From contig WFRG01000155.1 in NCBI GenBank assembly GCA_015486705.1, positions 1 to 11,888 of the forward strand: a stretch of DNA of 11,888 nucleotides, in the 5' to 3' direction. Below, in pieces: positions 1-8,050 of this stretch (position 1 is the first letter of the stretch; each line of letters opens with the position of its first letter). The notes below the pieces were generated by a model that was not told the origin of the DNA, made no database searches, and worked only from the letters and a program-made list of their open reading frames with translations. A program made the position numbers and the translations under genes. The DNA comes from Hippea sp. Its GTDB lineage: Bacteria > Campylobacterota_A > Desulfurellia > Desulfurellales > Hippeaceae.

Positions 1-2
1 AG

Positions 3-3000
3 ATCCAAAAAAATCAGACAATCTGGGTTAAACTCATAAAAGACGATCGAGAGATCAGAATCCTCAAACAGACAACCGTACAACCTGGATCATCCCTTAA
101 ACTAAAGATAAAAAAACAAAACGAGAGGATCTACTTCTATTGTAATCACCCAAACGGTCAATACTTAGCACCAATAATAGACATGCCAAAGGGCTCAAGG
201 GTCAGTTTTCAAATCTATACAACACTAAGAAACGGCAAGCTAAAGACCGTTGTAAATTACAACAGAAGCCTTGAAGCCCAATACACAAACAACTTCCTTT
301 TGTTGGATTATCCACAGGCAACTGGCATGTATTTATGCTCAATTGAAGTAGAATCTAAAAAAATGCCAGCAGAGATTGGCTTTAGTCTAAAGGATTTGTC
401 CAGTTTGCCCAAACTAAACAACTCAGATAAGTTGGGTGGAATACTGTTGAAAAACATACCGTATGGAAGCGCCAAGGTGAGCCCTGAGATAGGTGAGGAT
501 ATTTACCATCCTTCATTCACCGAAAAAGACCTAATCGGTGATTCAACACCCAGCGGCGATGCCGTTTTCTGGCTTCCCTCGGGCTTGTGGCAGTTGGATG
601 TTGATCCAGCCACATCAGGTCAAACAAACATAAAAAACCTCAAGGCGCACTTTATTCCCGTTTACGGTGGATACATGACCGTGGTCAACTGGCCTGAGCA
701 GTTGCTCAAACTGTTTGAAGAGCCAAACTCCTTAAAGCTTTCAATAATAAGTAAAAAAATCGGCAAAGACAGAGGCTCTGTTGATGTAACGCTTCTAAAC
801 TATAAAGACAACAGTACGCCAAATAAAAGCAACTTTTCGATCTATGAGTCAGGCATTGAGGATAAGGTTCTATCCGTTGAAAGAATAAAGAGTCCTCCAG
901 ATGTTGTTATCCTCCTTGATAGTTCAGGCTCGATGAGAAGATCTATGAAAAAGGCAAGGGCATCCACAGCCGAATTCATAAAGGGATTGCCCAAAAACAG
1001 CAAGGTCTGGCTCATTGAGTTTAACTCAACGGTTAAGGTACTTTCAAACACCGACAAGAGGTCTGCCCTAAAGAGCCTAAAAAAGGTCAAAGCAAGGGGC
1101 GCAACGGCCCTATACGATGCCATATTAACGGGATTGGAGATACTGTCTCATTCAAATAGACCAACATTGATAGTCTTTACCGACGGCAAGGACTCAAATT
1201 ACAACGACACAAAACGTCAGAGCAAGGCTACACAGAAGCAGTTGATGGAAACAATAAAGAACAGCAATGTGCCTATTTTCACCATAGGGTTTGGAAAAAG
1301 CCCCGATGTGTCCCTCTTAAGCAGAATAGCATCTCTAACCAAGGCCCAATTCTATCCAGCAAGGGATCCAAAAGCGTTGAAAATGGTGTTTAGAAGCATC
1401 AACGAGAATTTAGGTCATCAATGGCGGGTAAAGTTCTTAAGACCGACATCCAAAGGCCCATCCATCAAACCGGTCATAGCCATGATGATAGACAACTCAG
1501 GCTCTATGGAGGAGGAAATAGAACAGATCAGGCAGATACTTGCAGGCTTTATTAAAGATCTGCCCGAGGGCTTTTTGGTTCAGATATTCACATTCAGCAA
1601 CAGCGTGGATGTAAGGCAGGTGCTGACAACGGATAAGGCAAGTCTTATAAGGGGTATTTCCCAGATGAAGGCGTTATCCGGCACAAACACCATACTGGCG
1701 GTAAAGGAAGCATACCGATTCCTGCACTCCATACCATCAAAGAATAGATATTTGGTCTATCTGACGGATGAGGCGATCGAGGTGGAGGATGACGAGAGGG
1801 CAAAGTTTGAAACATACCTAAAAAAGCTCAAAGACGACGGTGTTAAATCCATCTGGATTGGAATGGTTGACAAAAACAAGGCAAAGCCGTTTGAAAGAGT
1901 TTCAAGGCTATCGGATGGCACATACATAATAGCCCCAACGCCAGAAAAGATAAAGGAGTCGCTTATTGAGCTGTCCAGGCAGCTTAGGGATGTCAAATCA
2001 TCGGATGCCCACCTTTTAAAGGTTGTGTACAAAAACACAGACAAATACGGCAGAATAAAGATGGCCTATGATTCTATTCTGATCAACAACAAACTAAATG
2101 TAAACACAAAAGATAGCAAAACACTGGAGGGTATAACCTTCAAAAAGGGCGAAAAGCTAAAGCCCTACAGCGGCGAGATATCCAAATTCTTAAGTGGTGA
2201 TGACATCATAAACAAGCAGGTGAAAATTATAAAGCGTATCCCACTTAATGTTTCATCATCCAACAAAGCAGTGAAAATTACTATAAAAGAAGCGGTGTTT
2301 TTGGACAAATTGAGGGGCGTTGAGGCCCCTTCAGGCAAGAGGTTTATGGCATTGATTGTACAATTTAAAAACATTTTAAAACCCCAAGAGGTTGTGGTTT
2401 ATCCAAACGGTTCGTCCCACCCAGCAAGCTGGGTTGCCCAGACAAGCTCATCCAATGCAAGAATAGAAAAGAAGATCCCGGATTACCTCATACCAAACGC
2501 CAAATTACATCTATTCTTAAGGTGGAACAACAAACAGAGTTTCCCTGTATCTGATGCCACCTATCTTGCGCAGACACCCCTGATCTTGCCCAATGAAAAC
2601 GAGATATACATAAGACCAAACAAGGCGGTGGAGGGTGCGTTGATCTTCGTTGTCCCTAATGAGTTTATGAGGCAGAGCTCACTTCATTTATACGATGTAG
2701 CTTACGGCCATATAGACATACCCATATCGGGCATAATCAAGATAACAAAGGAAAAGATAGAAAAGCTCCCAAAAGAGAAGCCAAAGAAGCTATCGAACAC
2801 ATTCTCCATAAAAATAGAGGGATTTAAGGATAAAAAGAAGATCTCAACGCTTGAGGCAGACGATAATGAACTCTTCAGGGTAATACACGCCACGCTCATA
2901 TCCAAAATCCAGGCACACCTATCCTTAGACTCAAGCAAAAGGTTCTATCTTGCCATTAGCACATCCAAAGGGGATTTCTTCTTCAAGATGCACCCCATTA

Positions 3001-5801
3001 CAAACAAAATTCCGTTCGGCTTTTACAAATCACAGCTGATTACCCCGGGCTCCTTTAACGCCATATCCATGGTATTTGAGATACCCAAGGTCTTAAAAGA
3101 TAATCCGGCAAAGCTGGTGATTGACCTTAAGGGCTCGCCTGTTGAGATACCCATAATAAAAAGACAAAAAGGCACGGCAAAGCCTATAACTGTTTCAAGG
3201 GCTAAGGGAATAGAGCTTCTCATAAATGGTCTCTATACAGCCCAGAGCGACGATTACATAAAGAAGGGATCCCTGATTGTGGATTTAACGCTTAAGGATA
3301 AGCTTGATAACTATTCAACCATGGTTGAGGACTTTTTAGCCTTAAAGCTAAACGAAGAGGCACGCTTAAAATTCAAAAACTTATCGCTAAAAAACGAAAG
3401 TGCCGTCATAATGGGAAAGGGGCTTGCAAACTTTGGTTATAACAGGGCAAAGTTCATACTCGGTGATGTCAACATAGACTATCAATACAACTACACCACA
3501 ACCATAAGACCCAAACTTGTCGTGCTTAACGGCCAGTCAAGAAGGGTCTTGGTCATTTTTAACCTGCCAAATCAAACAAAGCCCCAGGACTTTATACTAT
3601 TCTCCGATATCTTCAAGGATCTCAATCTAAACATAACCACAACCAAACCGTTTGAGGAATACGGGCTTTTGGTTAAAGAGAACACATATGAAGAGGATTC
3701 TGACTTTGAAGAAAAGCTCGATGAAGCCATAAGCAGGCTAACCCAGATACGACTCGCAGGCGGTTTTGTAAAACCGGGAAGCATTAAAGCGCCCCAGGTG
3801 AGCTTAGACGGCTCAAATCCTAAAGGATTCAACATACCAACACCGTCTATAGTGTCCTGGGGGGCAAAGAAATGGGGCAGGATCAAGACGCTTGAGGATT
3901 TGAAAAGAACAATATCCGACATGGAGCTTAAACCATCTGAACTAAGGGCTTGGGAGGTGATATACTCCAAAGAGGCCTCACTTACACAGAACTGGATCAC
4001 ACAAAACGGCATAGCCTACATGACAGAGGCACTCCTAAACGGCATGGGGTACTCCTCAAAGAGACTAACTGTGAGCTTATCTGAAAAAGGGAAAGAGCAG
4101 ATTAAAGGGTTCTTTAAAGGATACAATACAGACATATTCGAGCTACCGGCTATTTCATATCAAGACGATAAAGGAGAAAACCACACACTTGTGCTTCCGT
4201 TCTTCAAGGAAGCGTGGCAGATGAAGAATGCAATAGAGAACATTGAAGAAGCTGACTATTCTTACCCCCAAGCCTCGGTTGAGGTTAGCATTACTGCCCT
4301 GCCTGCAACATCATCGGCTATAAAGGCGTTTACCGACATGGGCAATGCCCTCGTTCCAGGAGAGAATGAGACAACAGAAACAATAACGCTATTTAGCAAA
4401 AAGCTTCCACTAAAGGATCTGAGTATGGGATTTTTGGATATAGGTTTTGTGCAAACGATAGACTCGGGTAAGGGCAGGATAATAAAGGCCATATTGGATG
4501 GTGTCTGCGGCAGGTATGTATCGGAAGAATCACTTGAGCTTTCAAAATACATACCGCTATCCGTCAATATCACCATATATTCGAATTCTGAGAAATACAC
4601 AACGACACGGTGGCTAAAGAAGGGTCAATGGCCAACGGATCTGTTCTTTGTGCTGGCTATAAATTACCCGTCTATGACAAAGGAGGCACTCAAATATACC
4701 AATCAGCAATGGATGAATAAATACAAGCACTCGAATGACCCAAACACCATCTCTTCCTTGCGCTGGTTGGGTAGGGGTATAATAACGAGGTTTATAGGGG
4801 CACAGAGCCTGTTCGAAGACTCCCTATCAAAGAAACTCAACTTAAAAATAAAAAGAACCACATCCACTCGAGTCATTGTTGTAAGCTTCAGGGTAACCAA
4901 GGATTCAAAATCACCAACAACATCCCTGGACCTGGTTAATGTCTATCCTCAAATAGAAGGAGGCGATCGTTCAAAGAGTGCATTCAACATCATTTCAGGT
5001 ATCTATTACACCAATTTGGAGAAGTTTGCCAATCCTGGAGGGTTTGATGTGTTTGACCTATGGAGTCTTTTACCGAACGACACAAAGATCGTGCTTTTAT
5101 CCCCTCAGGATGCTGAAGGCCTGGCAGAAGAGCTAAAAAGGCAAAACTATCCTGGATGGATGGTAAAACATATAAAGGATACTCAAAATTACCTGCTATT
5201 CCCGTCAAAACCGTTAAATATCGGAGGTTATCTAAAGACCGCCTGGCTTGAGATAGACCCACAAACCTACAGAGTGTATTCATATTTTGATACAGGAGAA
5301 AGGGGTAGCATATCAGAAAGCGCCGTTATAAACGAGAATGTCGCAGCTATGGTGGATTATCTGGTGGGCTTCTGGATGGGTGTTCAGACATCGGTTTGGT
5401 CTGTGGCCAGTTTCTCCTTAGAGTTGGATAACTGGGAAGACATAAAAACCCAAGCCCACGCCTTTGCCAGGATGTTAGGAGACTATTTGCAGGCTGTGCT
5501 TGAATCAAAAGAGAGGCTATCATCTATGGATTGGCAGAAATTGCAAAAGATAGCCCAGGGCAAATATGCAGAGGCATATGGCATAGAAAAGGCTCAATAC
5601 GGAGGCTTTGATAAAAACAAATTGGTCGAAGGCATAAAAAAGGATGCCCAAAGCAGGGGTTGGCAATCAAGCGATATTCAGGATATTTTAAAGAAGGGGA
5701 ATCTAAAGGATATGGCAAAAGAAACCGAGGGAAAATTCAGAAGCAAGTACGGTGGATTTGTAAACGGCTTCAAAGACGGCGTGGAATTTTATTTCAAATA
5801 A
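3..5801 (+). CDS. Giant tandem VWA-domain protein, 5' end outside the window
   Basis: The reading frame is open from the left edge: 60 sense codons precede the first in-frame ATG (183), and that ATG has no ribosome-binding site, so the true start lies upstream. At least 1,932 residues are encoded. Two VWA domains follow each other. The first (about 897-1410) has DSSGS at 918-932, the MIDAS threonine at 1104 and FTDGKD with its aspartate at 1182. The second (about 1470-1980) has DNSGS from 1491, SGTNT near 1677 and LTD with its aspartate at 1767. Such domains bind a divalent metal and mediate protein-protein contacts, often at the cell surface. About 230 residues before them look beta-rich. 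The roughly 1,250 residues after them are Lys-rich, Cys-poor and unassigned. Near the end are a W-x-E-I-D-P segment (5244) and a helical tail with two YGGF motifs (5598, 5748). An extracytoplasmic location is inferred, because the N-terminus is not visible. The function is unknown. It converges on the MACPF-like gene. Confidence 0.93.
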   Translation: MQKNQTIWVKLIKDDREIRILKQTTVQPGSSLKLKIKKQNERIYFYCNHPNGQYLAPIIDMPKGSRVSFQIYTTLRNGKLKTVVNYNRSLEAQYTNNFLLLDYPQATGMYLCSIEVESKKMPAEIGFSLKDLSSLPKLNNSDKLGGILLKNIPYGSAKVSPEIGEDIYHPSFTEKDLIGDSTPSGDAVFWLPSGLWQLDVDPATSGQTNIKNLKAHFIPVYGGYMTVVNWPEQLLKLFEEPNSLKLSIISKKIGKDRGSVDVTLLNYKDNSTPNKSNFSIYESGIEDKVLSVERIKSPPDVVILLDSSGSMRRSMKKARASTAEFIKGLPKNSKVWLIEFNSTVKVLSNTDKRSALKSLKKVKARGATALYDAILTGLEILSHSNRPTLIVFTDGKDSNYNDTKRQSKATQKQLMETIKNSNVPIFTIGFGKSPDVSLLSRIASLTKAQFYPARDPKALKMVFRSINENLGHQWRVKFLRPTSKGPSIKPVIAMMIDNSGSMEEEIEQIRQILAGFIKDLPEGFLVQIFTFSNSVDVRQVLTTDKASLIRGISQMKALSGTNTILAVKEAYRFLHSIPSKNRYLVYLTDEAIEVEDDERAKFETYLKKLKDDGVKSIWIGMVDKNKAKPFERVSRLSDGTYIIAPTPEKIKESLIELSRQLRDVKSSDAHLLKVVYKNTDKYGRIKMAYDSILINNKLNVNTKDSKTLEGITFKKGEKLKPYSGEISKFLSGDDIINKQVKIIKRIPLNVSSSNKAVKITIKEAVFLDKLRGVEAPSGKRFMALIVQFKNILKPQEVVVYPNGSSHPASWVAQTSSSNARIEKKIPDYLIPNAKLHLFLRWNNKQSFPVSDATYLAQTPLILPNENEIYIRPNKAVEGALIFVVPNEFMRQSSLHLYDVAYGHIDIPISGIIKITKEKIEKLPKEKPKKLSNTFSIKIEGFKDKKKISTLEADDNELFRVIHATLISKIQAHLSLDSSKRFYLAISTSKGDFFFKMHPITNKIPFGFYKSQLITPGSFNAISMVFEIPKVLKDNPAKLVIDLKGSPVEIPIIKRQKGTAKPITVSRAKGIELLINGLYTAQSDDYIKKGSLIVDLTLKDKLDNYSTMVEDFLALKLNEEARLKFKNLSLKNESAVIMGKGLANFGYNRAKFILGDVNIDYQYNYTTTIRPKLVVLNGQSRRVLVIFNLPNQTKPQDFILFSDIFKDLNLNITTTKPFEEYGLLVKENTYEEDSDFEEKLDEAISRLTQIRLAGGFVKPGSIKAPQVSLDGSNPKGFNIPTPSIVSWGAKKWGRIKTLEDLKRTISDMELKPSELRAWEVIYSKEASLTQNWITQNGIAYMTEALLNGMGYSSKRLTVSLSEKGKEQIKGFFKGYNTDIFELPAISYQDDKGENHTLVLPFFKEAWQMKNAIENIEEADYSYPQASVEVSITALPATSSAIKAFTDMGNALVPGENETTETITLFSKKLPLKDLSMGFLDIGFVQTIDSGKGRIIKAILDGVCGRYVSEESLELSKYIPLSVNITIYSNSEKYTTTRWLKKGQWPTDLFFVLAINYPSMTKEALKYTNQQWMNKYKHSNDPNTISSLRWLGRGIITRFIGAQSLFEDSLSKKLNLKIKRTTSTRVIVVSFRVTKDSKSPTTSLDLVNVYPQIEGGDRSKSAFNIISGIYYTNLEKFANPGGFDVFDLWSLLPNDTKIVLLSPQDAEGLAEELKRQNYPGWMVKHIKDTQNYLLFPSKPLNIGGYLKTAWLEIDPQTYRVYSYFDTGERGSISESAVINENVAAMVDYLVGFWMGVQTSVWSVASFSLELDNWEDIKTQAHAFARMLGDYLQAVLESKERLSSMDWQKLQKIAQGKYAEAYGIEKAQYGGFDKNKLVEGIKKDAQSRGWQSSDIQDILKKGNLKDMAKETEGKFRSKYGGFVNGFKDGVEFYFK

Positions 5802-5803
5802 AA

Positions 5804-5824
5804 AAGGGAGCCTTTGGCTCCCTT
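5804..5824. terminator. Bidirectional intrinsic terminator between convergent genes
   Basis: A perfect 9-bp stem (AAGGGAGCC / GGCTCCCTT) with a 3-base TTT loop fills most of the 28-base gap between the two stop codons. Read on the minus strand, the stem runs into TTTTTTATTTG, a good U-tract, so it is a strong terminator for the leftward gene. Read on the plus strand it is followed by TTATGCTTTAATT, a weaker T-rich tail, so it probably also stops the giant VWA gene, perhaps less efficiently. Confidence 0.88.
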
Positions 5825-5829
5825 ATGCT

Positions 5830-7896
5830 TTAATTGTGGATAGGCATATGCCTGATGTTGATTTTCTTTAGCCTCAAGTTTGGTAGATTTACCTTAACCC
5901 TTCCGATGCTTTTTATATAAAGAGTTCTTCTGTGTTGCCACTTTACCGCACCTGGACTCATTGTGCCGTATGTTCTCATTATGCGTTTCCTTAGAATTAT
6001 AGGCTTGTTGTAGAAGAATGCCACAAGCTGTGCAGGAACAGTTGGCCTCTTTGGCGGTCTCCATTTATTTGCTTGAAGATCTTGAACAGATAAAAGATCC
6101 AACTCGACCTGCTTAAATCCTATCTCCTTACAGGTAAGCCTGTCGTCGCTTCCCTTTCTGTCTGCTTCACAAACGATGTAATCCAATACGCCTTTACCAT
6201 TTGCAAATGTCTGATCACCCCTTGGACCCCTTCCCGTCATTTCGTCTATATATCCGTTTGCCGTTGACCTTCTTGTCTTGAAGCCCAATCTGGCAAAATA
6301 CGGAGCTGCCGGCGGTATGTTTCTAACTATTGGTGTTTTTATGCCGCCTGTTGCCTTGTTGTATGTGCAGTATTTGAGGTTTGATTCGACCCTAACGCCG
6401 TATGCAAATGGATTGTCCAAGTCAAAGATCGGTGCCTTGACAAACAGTCCCCAAGCAGACTCACCCTTCATCCTTGCCTCTATTGGGAAACCCTTTGAGC
6501 GTGGTCTTTTCCATTCAATTCTTGCAAGTGATAGTTGAGCCTTCAATAGCCTTCCGTCTGGCATTATCCTCATGACTACAACGATCCTCATTTTGCTTTT
6601 TCCGCCGCCGCCCTCTGAATCTCCGTGAACCCTCTGTTGGATCTTCTGAATGCCACTGGTGATGTTGGAGAATGCGTCCTTTGGCAGCCTGATTGGTGTC
6701 TTACAATTGCTTAGGTATTTCTGGGGCAAAACAGCGTCCCATTCATCTATAAAGTTTCTGTATCGCTCATAGTATTTTGCGAGCCTCTCACACTTCTTTG
6801 TGAAATGTTTATTACACTGCTTTGTGGCCTTGAGTAGTTTATCAAACTCTTTTTGCCATGTGTCCCTGTATGCCCTGACATAGCTTATGTGTTTTTTTCT
6901 GATATTCGGGTTGGTGCCTAAGGCAAACAGTTCTTGCGTCTCCCTGCTGATGACATAGTTTGCATCCTCTATGCCGGATTTTAGATCCCACAGCGATGTT
7001 ATGAGTGTTGCCATGTATGTCTCTTTTGTGTTCTGGTTTAGAGGATTTTGCAAAGGATAATTGGGCAGGATACTGTAAGAGGCGATTATGTATTTAACCG
7101 TTTTGGTCTCTCCGTTTGTTGTGTGGAACTTTTTGTAATACTCAACCAACTCCTCTATGTTTGTGGGGTTTAGCATGGATGAGCCTGTTGAGTAGGTGTT
7201 TACCTCAATTTGCGATGATCCAAAGGATTTCTCCAACGCCGTTGCCAGTTTAGTACCCATGCTGGCATTGCCCCATGCGCCCTTGGCTGAAACATTCAGT
7301 TCGTTGGCAAACTTCGTCCAGCTCTTCAGTGTCTGCTTCTTTATCGTTGCCGTTCCTAAAAACTCTCTTCCCTCTTGAATGCCTATTACGAATGCATCAC
7401 CGCATTTTTGCCTGAATTCACCCATTTTGCCCTCTCTAACCAATTGAGCAAATTCGGGTTTCAAACTGACAGTGCCCAGATCCAGAAATATGGGTTTTTT
7501 GTAATCCAAAACGCCCGCATAGAGGGATTGATTGAATGTGCAGGTTTTTGTACCTTGAACGAGGTTGAGTTTGTCCGATGCCTTGTATGTGGTTGCACCC
7601 AAGATCTTAAGCGACGCATCGACGCTCAACTTTAGATCGTCCTTAACCTCTGATGTGGATTGGGCAAACTTGAAGAATGAGTGATAATAGGGAGACCCAC
7701 TTTTGAGTGTGGAATTCCTGTCATAGGTTACACATATACTCTTAAAGCTCTGCCTGTGTGTGTCATACCCCCAGCCGTAATTTACAGGCATTGACCCTGT
7801 GGGTTCAACAGTGGGAAACTCGACCACTTCGGCCCTTGCCAAAAAGGCAAAGAGCGTAAAGACCGTCAAAAAGAGAAAAAAACGCCTCACTTTCAT
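5830..7896 (-). CDS. Secreted MACPF-like (perforin-family) protein, putative
   Basis: A 688-residue protein. The ATG at 7896 is chosen because GGAGG lies 5 bases upstream; the longer frame would begin at a TTG (7908) lying across that ribosome-binding site. Residues 1-22 form a typical signal peptide (basic MKVRR, hydrophobic core, cleavage after ARA), so export is predicted. Residues 165-177 read CGDAF-x6-GR, matching the position and spacing of the MACPF signature [YW]-G-[TS]-H-[FY]-x6-GG with relaxed residues. An early GWGYD stretch (41-45) and Ser/Gly/Ala-rich segments after the motif also suit a bacterial MACPF core. A helical, Lys-rich region with several cysteines follows (about 320-405). 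A GGGG hinge near 430 leads to a basic, beta-rich C-terminal domain. MACPF proteins insert into or bind membranes, but some are not lytic. The family call is from motif reading, not a search; it may instead be an unrelated secreted protein. Confidence 0.9.
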   Translation of the reverse strand: MKVRRFFLFLTVFTLFAFLARAEVVEFPTVEPTGSMPVNYGWGYDTHRQSFKSICVTYDRNSTLKSGSPYYHSFFKFAQSTSEVKDDLKLSVDASLKILGATTYKASDKLNLVQGTKTCTFNQSLYAGVLDYKKPIFLDLGTVSLKPEFAQLVREGKMGEFRQKCGDAFVIGIQEGREFLGTATIKKQTLKSWTKFANELNVSAKGAWGNASMGTKLATALEKSFGSSQIEVNTYSTGSSMLNPTNIEELVEYYKKFHTTNGETKTVKYIIASYSILPNYPLQNPLNQNTKETYMATLITSLWDLKSGIEDANYVISRETQELFALGTNPNIRKKHISYVRAYRDTWQKEFDKLLKATKQCNKHFTKKCERLAKYYERYRNFIDEWDAVLPQKYLSNCKTPIRLPKDAFSNITSGIQKIQQRVHGDSEGGGGKSKMRIVVVMRIMPDGRLLKAQLSLARIEWKRPRSKGFPIEARMKGESAWGLFVKAPIFDLDNPFAYGVRVESNLKYCTYNKATGGIKTPIVRNIPPAAPYFARLGFKTRRSTANGYIDEMTGRGPRGDQTFANGKGVLDYIVCEADRKGSDDRLTCKEIGFKQVELDLLSVQDLQANKWRPPKRPTVPAQLVAFFYNKPIILRKRIMRTYGTMSPGAVKWQHRRTLYIKSIGRVKVNLPNLRLKKINIRHMPIHN

Positions 7897-7901
7897 AAAA
7901 A

Positions 7902-7906
7902 CCTCC
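7902..7906 (-). promoter_or_regulatory. Ribosome-binding site of the MACPF-like gene
   Basis: On the minus strand GGAGG is followed by five T residues and then ATG (7896). This near-ideal Shine-Dalgarno site decides the start. The in-frame TTG at 7908 overlaps it and is therefore unlikely to be used. Confidence 0.85.
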
Positions 7907-7955
7907 AAGTTTCTTTTGGTCAGGTTAATAAAATTCCCCGAGATTAATTAAGGTA

Positions 7956-7984
7956 TATATAACATAATTCTAATAGATCGTCAA
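7956..7984 (-). promoter_or_regulatory. Sigma70-type promoter for the MACPF-like gene
   Basis: On the minus strand TTGACG (7984-7979) is separated by exactly 17 bases from TATATA (7961-7956). This is 5/6 and 5/6 against TTGACA and TATAAT at the preferred spacing. Transcription would start near 7949, giving a leader of about 50 bases before the ATG at 7896. It lies in the AT-rich divergent region shared with the efflux genes, so a regulator binding here could act on both directions. Confidence 0.6.
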
Positions 7985-8021
7985 ACAATTTAATATGAGA
8001 CAACTGCAGCTTTATATGTTC

Positions 8022-8050
8022 TTGACAGAGTTTAAGGGGTTAAGTATGCT
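8022..8050 (+). promoter_or_regulatory. Possible promoter overlapping the adaptor gene start
   Basis: TTGACA (8022-8027, exact consensus) is followed after 17 bases by TATGCT (8045-8050, 4/6 matches). It would start transcription around 8057-8058, exactly at the second plausible ATG (8058), giving a leaderless message. However, an AAGGGG ribosome-binding site (8034-8039) suits the ATG at 8046, which needs transcription from further upstream. The two readings compete, and this promoter is only a candidate. Confidence 0.35.
8034..8039 (+). promoter_or_regulatory. Ribosome-binding site of the adaptor gene
   Basis: AAGGGG lies 6 bases before the ATG at 8046. It supports that start over the longer in-frame ATGs at 7995 and 8016, which have no comparable site and would put a non-signal-like stretch before the signal peptide. 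The next ATG (8058) has AAGAGG only 1 base away, too close to work well. Confidence 0.6.

Noticed and set aside
183..185. ATG as the start of the giant VWA gene
   Set aside because: No Shine-Dalgarno sequence precedes it, and the same frame is open with protein-like sequence to the left edge.
3572..4012. 146-codon open frame on the minus strand inside the giant VWA gene
   Set aside because: Antisense shadow of a long, clearly coding frame; Ser/Leu-rich composition typical of reverse-strand reading and no ribosome-binding site or family likeness.
5700..5900. Apparent switch in strand composition (A-rich on the left, T/G-rich on the right) suggesting a replication or transfer boundary
   Set aside because: It is explained by Lys-rich coding on opposite strands to either side of the convergent junction and by the hydrophobic transporter further right; no origin-like repeats or attachment sites are seen.
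6278..7635. Plus-strand frames of 60-86 codons within the MACPF-like gene
   Set aside because: Antisense to a long gene that has a signal peptide, ribosome-binding site and promoter; no start signals of their own.
7995..7997. Longest ATG for the adaptor gene
   Set aside because: It adds 17 residues before the signal peptide and has no ribosome-binding site; 8046 has AAGGGG at good spacing.
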